From: Ancylobacter sp. WKF20
GTDB taxonomy: Bacteria; Pseudomonadota; Alphaproteobacteria; Rhizobiales; Xanthobacteraceae
Direction: 5' to 3'
Assembly: GCF_029760895.1 (NCBI RefSeq)
Contig: NZ_CP121679.1
Coordinates: 1,674,001 to 1,738,000 of the forward strand
Length of the DNA stretch: 64,000 nt
The notes under the pieces are model-generated. The model did not search any database. It saw nothing but the letters and a program-made list of their open reading frames with translations, and was not told where the DNA came from. Position numbers and translations under genes: made by a program. This document shows, one piece after another, positions 57,439 to 64,000 of this stretch; the first letter of the stretch is position 1; every line of letters begins with the position of its first letter.

Positions 57439-58434
57439 TCAGCCGGCAGCGGCGATACGCAGCGGCGCGGCCTCGGGCTTCACCGAGCCGGGCACGTCCA
57501 GGCAGCGGATGGCGGTGGCGATGGCGGCGACGCCATCCTCACCGGTGACGGCCGGGGCCTTCTCGCCGCGAATGGCTTCCAGGAACCGGGTGAGTTCCAC
57601 GCGCAGCGGCTCGGCATAGGCCACGGGAAGATGGCGCATCGAGTAGCTGCCATCGGGCTTGTAGTCGAAGCACTCGGTAACCTGCCGGGTCAGCAGGTCG
57701 CCGGTTACATATTTGTTGCGCGTCGCGACCTGCACGGTGCGCGCCTTGAACGGCGTCAGCCAGTTGGTGTTGATGTGCGCCAGCACGCCATTGGCGGTGC
57801 GGAACTGCAGCAGCGCGATGTCCTCACGGTCGGCGACCGCCGCCTTCACCTGCGGCTGCACCTCGGAAATCTGCGAGCCGGTGAAATGGCAGATCAGGTC
57901 GATGTCGTGGACCGCGAGGTCGATCACCACGCCGACATTCGACATGCGCGGCGGGAAAGGGCCGACGCGGGTGATGCCGATGGAGAGGATCTCCTCGCCG
58001 CGAATGGCGTTCTTCACCGCCTCGACCGCCGGGTTGAAGCGCTCGACATGGCCGACCATCAGCGCCACGCCCTTCGCCTTGGCCGCTGCCACGATGGCCT
58101 CGGCCTCGGCGACGGTGGGGGCGATGGGCTTTTCCACCAGAACATGCTTGCCGGCGGCGATGGCGGCCAGCGCGACGTCGTGATGGAGATGGGTCGGCGC
58201 GGCGACGACCAGCGCGTCGACGCCGAGCGCGATCAGTTCCTCGGTGCTGGCGACGGCGGTGCAGCCGAGCATGGCCGCGACCTTGCCGCGCTGGGCCTCG
58301 TCCGGGTCGGCGATGCCGACCATGATGGCCCCCGGCAGATCGGACAGCACGCGCGCATGATTGTAGCCCATGACGCCAACGCCGATGACGCCGACACGGA
58401 TCGGAGCTTTTTCCACAGCGGTGCTTTCACCCAT
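57439..58434 (-). CDS. Gfo/Idh/MocA oxidoreductase (GnnA/WbpB-like)
   Basis: 331 residues. Rossmann start VGVIGVGVMGYNHARVL and the family EKP motif (HVLVEKPIAPT) are present, then the catalytic region VVIDLAVHDIDLICHF. These NAD enzymes oxidise the 3-OH of UDP-GlcNAc or its uronate. ATG 58434 is preferred; the open frame continues upstream 31 codons without an SD. It is the first gene of a run with the aminotransferase and murJ. See the aminotransferase entry for the two possible pathways. Confidence 0.87.
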   Translation of the reverse strand: MGESTAVEKAPIRVGVIGVGVMGYNHARVLSDLPGAIMVGIADPDEAQRGKVAAMLGCTAVASTEELIALGVDALVVAAPTHLHHDVALAAIAAGKHVLVEKPIAPTVAEAEAIVAAAKAKGVALMVGHVERFNPAVEAVKNAIRGEEILSIGITRVGPFPPRMSNVGVVIDLAVHDIDLICHFTGSQISEVQPQVKAAVADREDIALLQFRTANGVLAHINTNWLTPFKARTVQVATRNKYVTGDLLTRQVTECFDYKPDGSYSMRHLPVAYAEPLRVELTRFLEAIRGEKAPAVTGEDGVAAIATAIRCLDVPGSVKPEAAPLRIAAAG

Positions 58435-58576
58435 TGCGCAGACCTCGCGACGCACGCCGACCAAACAGTTCAGTTGGCGTCTAACATGCGCCCTCGGGCA
58501 TGACGAGCCGCGCGGAGCGCCATCCACGCACCTACCGGCTCAATAATTGATTCAAGATGTTACCGACGCGCCACGC

Positions 58577-59884
58577 TCAGGGCGTCGCGGTCTCCAGCGG
58601 CTTCACCGCCGAAACGTCCACAAAGCTCTTGTAGATGAAGCCGCGCTTGCCATCGGCGATCACCTCACACCAGCCCGAGCAGGCGACGAGTTCGACCTTC
58701 TGCCCGCTCGCCAGATTGCCGACCGGCGCGGCGCCCTTCTTCGGCGCGGCGCGCATGGTCACCGGCGAGCGCAGGGTGATCGTCCCGACCGCGGCACCAC
58801 CGAAGCCAGCGCCCTCGGCAGGCGTCTCATCCTCGCCGGCCGGGTCGCTCTCCGCGGCCGCGGCGGCGACAGGGGCGGCCGCGGGCGTCGCGGCGGCCAC
58901 CATAGCCGGCTTGGGCGGCGCCGGCGGTGGCAGCGGAGCCTGACGCGGCAGCGTCGTGGCGGCGTTTGCAGTCGCGGCCTTCGGCTTGTCGGCGTGAAGC
59001 ACATCGGCGCCCGCATCTCCCGTGGGGGCGAAGGCGGTGACGCCGGGCAGGTTGGCGGGGGCCGGTGAGGTCTCGAACAACGGCTCGGCGTTGCGGAGCG
59101 TGGGCTGGGGAACCTCGGCAACGACGGCGGCAACGCTCGGCGCTGCGCTTGGCTGCGGCTGTGCGGCGATGGGGAACGGCGCGTTGGACGGGGCAACCGC
59201 CATGTCCGCCACTGGCTGCACGGCCAGCGGGGCCGACGGCGCGACGCTGGCAATGGCCGCATTGCCGATCGCCTCAGGCGCGACTTTCGCTTCCTCGCGA
59301 CCCACGACCGACTGAAGGGCGACCGCTCCACCGCCGGCAATCGCCATGAAGACGGCAAGCACGCCAAGGCGCTGCCAGGTGAAGGCGTCCTTGGATGAGG
59401 AACGGCGCTTGCGTGCCGGCGTCTCGCCCTCGGCGCAGCGCGCCACGACGCCAAAGCCCCGGCGACGCGGCTCGGAGGCGGACGAATCGGCGAGGGGCTG
59501 GGCAACCGGGCGCAGGGCCGCGGGGCGAAGCTGGGCGGGAACGGGCTGAGCTTCTGAGGAAAGCGGCGCCGGCGGATGGGCGGGTTCGCTCGTCGCGGGC
59601 CGGGAGGGGAACATGTCCCGGACGTCCCCAAGGGCGGCGATCCGGCTACGGACTTCGGAATAGGGCGCCGGCGCCGGTTTATCGCTGGGCTCGCGGCGCG
59701 TGACCAAAGGCCGTACCGGCTCGGCAACAGGCTCAGGTACGAGAAGGCGCTCAGGCGGCGCGCTGTCCGCGCGGGTCGCCTTCTCCTGCTCAAGAGCCGT
59801 GAGAATGGCGCGGAAATCCTTGACCAGCGTGGACGAAAGGCCGGAGCCGCGCTGTTCCTGCGTCGAGGTCGACATGGCGCGCAT
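58577..59884 (-). CDS. Membrane-anchored SH3-domain protein
   Basis: About 435 residues. The N-terminal 170 residues are charged and probably cytoplasmic. One membrane segment follows (RLGVLAVFMAIAGGGAVAL), then a long Pro/Ala-rich periplasmic linker. The C-terminal bacterial SH3 domain spans about the last 75 residues (SPVTMRAAPKKGAAPVGNL, ELVACSGWCEVIADGKRGFI). Such proteins bind peptidoglycan or act as envelope scaffolds. Two nearby ATGs (59884 and 59875) have poor SDs, so the start is uncertain. It is monocistronic as far as can be seen. Confidence 0.75.
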   Translation of the reverse strand: MRAMSTSTQEQRGSGLSSTLVKDFRAILTALEQEKATRADSAPPERLLVPEPVAEPVRPLVTRREPSDKPAPAPYSEVRSRIAALGDVRDMFPSRPATSEPAHPPAPLSSEAQPVPAQLRPAALRPVAQPLADSSASEPRRRGFGVVARCAEGETPARKRRSSSKDAFTWQRLGVLAVFMAIAGGGAVALQSVVGREEAKVAPEAIGNAAIASVAPSAPLAVQPVADMAVAPSNAPFPIAAQPQPSAAPSVAAVVAEVPQPTLRNAEPLFETSPAPANLPGVTAFAPTGDAGADVLHADKPKAATANAATTLPRQAPLPPPAPPKPAMVAAATPAAAPVAAAAAESDPAGEDETPAEGAGFGGAAVGTITLRSPVTMRAAPKKGAAPVGNLASGQKVELVACSGWCEVIADGKRGFIYKSFVDVSAVKPLETATP

Positions 59885-60259
59885 CACTCTGCGATCACCG
59901 CGGCCGGGACCATCGTCCACGACCAGCGAAGGCCTGCGGATGTCGGCATCATACGACCGGTTTCGGTATGGGATCGAGCCCCGGGCGAACCCAGTCCGCC
60001 CCTATCCACTACCATCCACCTAGTTTCGCAGTGCTCGACACGCCGCATGCGTTGCTTCCGATCTTGTGGCCAGCCCCGAGGGACTCCCGCCACTACCAAG
60101 TTACTTCCCGCACGCTCCGGCGACACACTAACCGCATCGGACGCGTTGATGCAAGAAAGCAACATCGCGGGTTTTTCAACTTGTATGGCGATTGCGGCAA
60201 CTCTGGGCCCACCAGCGCGGCGCATTCGCACACGCGAAATTAATACCTCCGCTCAAGGC
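59885..60259. other. Intergenic region between SH3-protein gene and pncB
   Basis: 375 bases, less GC-rich than the surrounding genes, upstream of the SH3-protein gene and downstream of pncB. It should hold the SH3-gene promoter. No terminator, RNA gene or convincing ORF was seen; a long open plus-strand frame here is an extension of the nemA-type frame. Confidence 0.4.
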
Positions 60260-61552
60260 CTAGACCGCGAGTTCGCGGCGGGGCTGCTCGGTGGCATGGA
60301 ACACCCGGCGATAGCGGGTGATTTCGTCAGCCGGCCCCATGGCCTTGGTGGCATTGTCGGACAGTTTCACGGTGGGATGACCGTCGGCGGAAATCACCTT
60401 GCAGACGATGGAAATCGGGTCGAGCCGCCCCTCCGGCACGAAGCCGCGGAAATCGTTGGTCAGCAAGGTTCCCCAGCCGAAGCCGATGCGCATCCGGCCC
60501 TGGAAGTGGCGATAGATGGTCTCGATGTCCGCGATATCGAGACCATCGGAGAAGATGGCGAGCTTGGTGCGGGGATCCTGTCCCCGCGCGATCCACCAGG
60601 CGATCGCTTCCTCGCCGCCCTCGATGGGATCCTTCGAATCGATTCGGATGCCGGTCCAGTTCGTCACCCAGTCGGGCGCCTCCTGGAGAAAATGCGTCGT
60701 GCCGAACGTGTCGGGCAGGATGACCCGCAGATTGCCCTCATAGTCCTTCTGCCAGTCCGACAGCACCTTGTAGGGCGCGTCGGCGAGTTCCGCGTCGGAG
60801 CGCGCCAGCGCGGCATAGACCATGGGCAGCTCATGGGCATTAGTGCCAGTGGCCTCGACCTCGCGGCGCATGGCGATGAGGCAGTTCGACGTGCCGAGAA
60901 AGCTCTCGCCCAATCCCTCCATCATCGCCTGCACGCACCAGTCCTGCCACAGGAAGCCATGGCGGCGGCGCGTGCCGAAATCGGCGACATTGACCCCGCC
61001 GAGCGCGCGCAGCCGCTGGACCTTCTCCCAAACCCGCGTCATCGCCTGGGCGTAGAGCACTTGGAGTTCGAACCGCCCCAGGCTGCGCAAGACGGCGCGC
61101 GAGCGCAGCTCGTTGATGATGGCGAGCGCCGGCACCTCCCACATGGTGGTCTCGATCCACGGCCCCTCGAAGGTCAGCTCATACTGCCCGTCGCGCTTTT
61201 CGAGGTGATAGGCCGGAAAGCGGAAGCCCTCGAACCAGGCCATGAAGTCCGGCGAGAACATCTGGCGCTTGCCATAGAACATGTTGCCGCGAAGCCAGGT
61301 CGACTCGCCTCGGGTGAGGGAGAGCGAGCGCACATGGTCGAGCTGCTCGCGCAGTTCGCCCTCGTCGACAAAATCGGCGATGCGCACATGCGCGGTGCGG
61401 TTGATGATGCCGAAGGTCACCCGCGTCTGGAAATGCCGGCGGTAGATCGTTTGCGCCATCAACAGCTTGTAGAAGTCGGTATCGAGCACCGAGCGCACGA
61501 TCGGGTCGATCTTCCAGGTGTGGTTGTAGACGCGCGAGGCGATGTCGATCAT
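60260..61552 (-). CDS. pncB: Nicotinate phosphoribosyltransferase
   Basis: 430 residues, the usual PncB length. Landmarks are [16 protein letters not shown] near the start, the [11 protein letters not shown] loop carrying the regulatory-type His, the [10 protein letters not shown] segment and [10 protein letters not shown] for phosphoribosyl pyrophosphate. It salvages nicotinate into NAD. It is divergent from the Old-Yellow-Enzyme gene, and a pair of nested palindromes lies between them. The reductase uses NAD(P)H, but a functional link is unproven. Confidence 0.95.
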   Translation of the reverse strand: MIDIASRVYNHTWKIDPIVRSVLDTDFYKLLMAQTIYRRHFQTRVTFGIINRTAHVRIADFVDEGELREQLDHVRSLSLTRGESTWLRGNMFYGKRQMFSPDFMAWFEGFRFPAYHLEKRDGQYELTFEGPWIETTMWEVPALAIINELRSRAVLRSLGRFELQVLYAQAMTRVWEKVQRLRALGGVNVADFGTRRRHGFLWQDWCVQAMMEGLGESFLGTSNCLIAMRREVEATGTNAHELPMVYAALARSDAELADAPYKVLSDWQKDYEGNLRVILPDTFGTTHFLQEAPDWVTNWTGIRIDSKDPIEGGEEAIAWWIARGQDPRTKLAIFSDGLDIADIETIYRHFQGRMRIGFGWGTLLTNDFRGFVPEGRLDPISIVCKVISADGHPTVKLSDNATKAMGPADEITRYRRVFHATEQPRRELAV

Positions 61553-61665
61553 GCGGAAACGCTCTGTGGGCCGGCACCCCCTTCTAGTGCATCACAGCGC
61601 CGATGGGCAGCGATCCGGCCGAGATTGACCGCGCGTCACCCCCGCGAAAAAGCCACGGCTCGACG

Positions 61666-61684
61666 TGCTGCATTGCAGCAATGC
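61666..61684. promoter_or_regulatory. Nested palindromes between pncB and nemA-type gene
   Basis: Two overlapping perfect dyads: TGCTGCA-T-TGCAGCA (61666-61680) and GCATTGC-A-GCAATGC (61670-61684). They lie 79-97 bp before the reductase start, suggesting a TetR- or MarR-type operator. Confidence 0.45.
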
Positions 61685-61762
61685 ACGCTGGATGCCCCTT
61701 CCCTCCGCCGGAAGGATGACTACGTGCAGCGCGATCGCAGTCTCACGGACAGGATTTCCGCA

Positions 61763-62854
61763 ATGCCGACTTCCCTTTTTGATAGCTACCGCCTCGGCGA
61801 CATCACGCTGGCAAATCGCATCGTCATGGCCCCGCTGACCCGCAACCGCGCGGTCGAAGGTCTCGTCCCCTCCCCGCTGGCGGTGACCTATTATGGCCAG
61901 CGCGCCTCGGCCGGGCTCATCATCACCGAGGCGACGCAGGTTTCCGCGACCGCGCAGGGCTATCAGGACACGCCCGGTATCTTCACCGAGGCGCAGGTTG
62001 CCGGCTGGAAGAAGGTGACGGACGCTGTCCATGCCAAGGGTGGGCGCATCTTCGTGCAGCTCTGGCATGTCGGGCGCGTCTCGCACCGCTCGCTCCAGCC
62101 CGGCGGTGCGGCGCCGCTCGCCCCCTCGGCGATCCGGGCCGAGACCAAGACGTATGTGAATAACGGCTTTGCCGATGTCGACGAGCCCCGCGCGCTCGAG
62201 ACGGACGAGATCCCCGGCATTGTCGACGACTTCCGCCATGCAGCGGCCAACGCCATTCGCGCCGGCTTTGACGGCGTCGAGATCCACGCCGCCAATGGCT
62301 ATCTGATCGACCAGTTCCTGCGCGACGGTGCCAACAAGCGCACCGACCGTTATGGCGGCTCGATCGAGAACCGCGTGCGCTTCCTCAAGGAAATCATGGA
62401 GGCCGTCACGGCGGAAATCGGCGCCGCGCGCACCGGCATTCGCATCTCCCCGGTGACGCCGGCCAATGGCCTCTCCGACAGCGACCCGGCCGCGCTGTTC
62501 GCCCACGTGCTGGACGTGCTGGAAGCGATCAAGCCGGTCTATGTCCACATCATCGAGGGCGCCACGGGCGGCCCGCGCGACGTGGTGCCGGGCTTCGACT
62601 TCGAGGCGCTGCACAAGCGCTACAGCGGCACCTGGATGGTCAATAACGGCTACGACAAGGCCCTGGCTGACGACGTCGTCGCCAGCGGCAAGGCGGATCT
62701 CGTCGCCTTCGGCAAGGCGTTCATCGCCAACCCGGACGCGGTGGAGCGCCTGCGTGAAGGAGCCGCCTTCAACGAGCTCGACCGCGACACGCTCTATGGC
62801 GGCGGCGCCAAGGGTTATATCGACTATCCGGCCCTTGCCGAAGCCGTAGCCTGA
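61763..62854 (+). CDS. Alkene reductase, Old Yellow Enzyme family (NemA-like)
   Basis: 363 residues. FMN and active-site motifs are clear: NRIVMAPLTRNRA, LIITEATQVS, FVQLWHVGRVSH, and IHAANGYLIDQFLRDGANKRTDRYGGSIENR (in pieces), with the His-Asn pair typical of N-ethylmaleimide reductases. It reduces activated C=C bonds or nitro compounds with NAD(P)H. ATG 61763 has AGGA nine bases upstream; the long open upstream frame is non-coding. NemA-type genes are normally controlled by a TetR protein, and a nested palindrome lies about 80 bases upstream. Confidence 0.93.
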   Translation: MPTSLFDSYRLGDITLANRIVMAPLTRNRAVEGLVPSPLAVTYYGQRASAGLIITEATQVSATAQGYQDTPGIFTEAQVAGWKKVTDAVHAKGGRIFVQLWHVGRVSHRSLQPGGAAPLAPSAIRAETKTYVNNGFADVDEPRALETDEIPGIVDDFRHAAANAIRAGFDGVEIHAANGYLIDQFLRDGANKRTDRYGGSIENRVRFLKEIMEAVTAEIGAARTGIRISPVTPANGLSDSDPAALFAHVLDVLEAIKPVYVHIIEGATGGPRDVVPGFDFEALHKRYSGTWMVNNGYDKALADDVVASGKADLVAFGKAFIANPDAVERLREGAAFNELDRDTLYGGGAKGYIDYPALAEAVA

Positions 62855-62860
62855 CCGACC

Positions 62861-63334
62861 TCAGGGGGCCTGCCGGAAATACGGCAGGCCCTTTGCCTTG
62901 AGCAGGCAAACGGGAAACGCCATCAGCAGCGCGCCGGTGAGAAGAGCGCCCATGAGCGTGGCGCCGGACAGCTTGCCCTCCTGCGCTGCGGCGAAGAACA
63001 TGCCGAACCCGACCGGGTAGAAGAACAGCACGGCGGTGAAGGTGCCCGGCGAAAAGCGCCCCCGCGTAACGATCATCGGCAGGACGTGGAAGAAAGTGGC
63101 GTTGATGAGCATCAGCGCCGCAAAGCTCAGCGGCGCGAGCGGCAGCAGGTCGGACATCTGCGCCTGCACGAAGCCCAGCACGACCACGGCCGCATTGGTC
63201 AGGTAGAAATCGCTCCACTCGACGGGCAGGCCGATGACCGAGCGCGCCCAGTTTCTCCAGTCCAACGAGAATTCTTCGAGGATGTGAAGCGTGTAGGCCA
63301 TCAGAGCGAGCCACGCCCAAAGCTCAAACGACAT
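62861..63334 (-). CDS. HXXEE domain membrane protein
   Basis: 157 residues with four to five membrane segments. The first segment carries HILEE (H-x-x-E-E), which names the family, and a later FHVLPMI has another His. Such residues could bind a metal or haem, but the function is unknown. ATG 63334 is preferred over a GTG five codons earlier; a GGGGGA tract is nine bases upstream. Its last codons contain a hairpin that could terminate the convergent reductase transcript. Confidence 0.78.
   Translation of the reverse strand: MSFELWAWLALMAYTLHILEEFSLDWRNWARSVIGLPVEWSDFYLTNAAVVVLGFVQAQMSDLLPLAPLSFAALMLINATFFHVLPMIVTRGRFSPGTFTAVLFFYPVGFGMFFAAAQEGKLSGATLMGALLTGALLMAFPVCLLKAKGLPYFRQAP
62866..62894 (+). 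terminator. Terminator of the reductase gene, inside the HXXEE coding end
   Basis: Ten-base perfect arms GGGCCTGCCG and CGGCAGGCCC with a six-base loop, followed by TTTG, 12 bases after the reductase stop and within the last ten codons of the opposite-strand gene. Confidence 0.6.
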
Positions 63335-63384
63335 AGCGACATCCCCCACAACGGTGCTGCGGAGGATGTTAGGTTGAGAAGGTC

Positions 63385-64000
63385 TCAGGCGGCCAGCGGC
63401 TCGGGCTGGGAACGGACGGAGACGTTGACCTCCATTCCCAGATAGTCGCCGGTGAGGCCGGTAAAGCCGCCGGCGACGGGAACCGCCTGGCTCGGGTCGC
63501 GCGTGACCGCGACGCGGATCAGATTGTCGGCGGCGATGGTGCCATTGGTCGGATCGAACTCGACCCAGCCCGCGCCCGGCAGATAGATATCCGCCCAGGC
63601 ATGCGTCGCCCCCGCGCCGATAACCGCCGGCCCGTCGCCATCCAGCGCCGGGTCGTAGAGGTAGCCGGTCACGAAGCGCGCGCCGAAGCCGAGCGCCCGC
63701 ACCGCCTCGATCAGCAGCAGCGCGAAATCGCGGCAGGAGCCTGACCCGAGCCGCAGCGTTTCCAGCGGCGGCTGCGTGCCCTGCTCATGGCGGACCTGAT
63801 AGGCGAAGCCCTGATGAATGCTGTTGTTGATGTCGGTCAGCAGCGCCATCGTATCGGTGGGGCGCCCGGCGATGAAGCCCTTGGCCCATTGCTCGAGCTC
63901 CCCCATCGGGTCGGGATAGTGCGGCTCGAGCATGCGCCCGAGATCGGTCCGGTCATCCGGCGAGTAGACGAAGGGGTATTCCTTCGCCGCCTCGGCGATC
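63385..64000 (-). CDS. Transglutaminase-like family protein, 5' truncated
   Basis: 205 C-terminal residues are inside the window; the frame runs off the right edge, so the start is missing. Catalytic triad candidates are Cys in GSGSCRDFALL, His in GATHAWADIY and Asp in VEFDPTNG. These cysteine-protease-like enzymes often cleave peptides and commonly sit in a cluster with alpha-E and circularly permuted ATP-grasp genes, which would lie outside the window. The end of the gene is 50 bases from the HXXEE gene start. Confidence 0.9.
   Translation of the reverse strand, partial: IAEAAKEYPFVYSPDDRTDLGRMLEPHYPDPMGELEQWAKGFIAGRPTDTMALLTDINNSIHQGFAYQVRHEQGTQPPLETLRLGSGSCRDFALLLIEAVRALGFGARFVTGYLYDPALDGDGPAVIGAGATHAWADIYLPGAGWVEFDPTNGTIAADNLIRVAVTRDPSQAVPVAGGFTGLTGDYLGMEVNVSVRSQPEPLAA

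Noticed and set aside
59576..61762. Long open extension upstream of the Old Yellow Enzyme gene
   Set aside because: It runs through an intergenic region and antisense to pncB and the SH3-protein gene. The protein family begins at 61763 with an SD.

Overview
The window is GC-rich, gene-dense chromosomal DNA from an alphaproteobacterium of the order Hyphomicrobiales (Rhizobiales). The evidence is a CckA cell-cycle kinase, a single-cysteine DksA, a giant growth-pole-ring (GPR/RgsE-type) coiled-coil protein, an LdtR-like MarR regulator, a PlcP/glycosyltransferase lipid-remodelling pair and GnnA/GnnB-like sugar enzymes. A budding or polar-growing Xanthobacteraceae-like genus (Ancylobacter/Starkeya/Xanthobacter type) fits best, but that is inference. 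I saw no rRNA, tRNA, CRISPR array, phage or insertion sequence.

Layout. 1-8.3 kb: a Wzx/Wzy-dependent polysaccharide locus (export lipoprotein, WecG/TagA-type glycosyltransferase, polymerase, FkbM methyltransferase, flippase, GumC-like chain-length protein) with a perfect CtrA-type box in front of the export gene. 8.2-13.8 kb: a LysR regulator divergent from two short-chain dehydrogenases, a creatininase and two overlapping ureohydrolases, which looks like a guanidino-compound or creatinine catabolic island. 14-19 kb: Dps, LdtR-like regulator, phosphoglucomutase, glucose-6-phosphate isomerase. 18.8-23.2 kb: CckA, a FliO-like protein, DksA. 23.5-28 kb: MipA-like outer-membrane protein, SixA/YcjX/YcjF operon, ferredoxin.

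28.4-34.4 kb is one 2,019-residue gene, the GPR-type polar growth protein. Its rod is built almost wholly from 22- and 33-residue (multiple-of-11) repeats. It is followed by a four-gene Mla-type lipid transporter (34.5-38.2 kb). 38.6-46.3 kb is mixed metabolism: dipeptide epimerase, MFS and DMT transporters, ThiD under a TPP riboswitch, a stand-alone Lrp-ligand domain, a cytochrome c/b561 pair, a universal stress protein and a LysE exporter. 46.4-48.3 kb is a plcP-glycosyltransferase pair with a PHO-box-like site, suggesting phosphate-starvation lipid remodelling.

48.3-64 kb: threonine dehydratase, XRE-cupin regulator, an RND efflux pair under twin operator-like palindromes, MurJ, a GnnA/GnnB-like diamino-sugar pair, an SH3-domain membrane protein, PncB, an Old-Yellow-Enzyme reductase behind nested palindromes, an HXXEE membrane protein and a truncated transglutaminase. 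Envelope biology dominates: polysaccharide export, polar growth, Mla transport, lipid remodelling, lipid A sugar synthesis, MurJ and efflux. Many starts were chosen from Shine-Dalgarno (SD) sequences read directly upstream.
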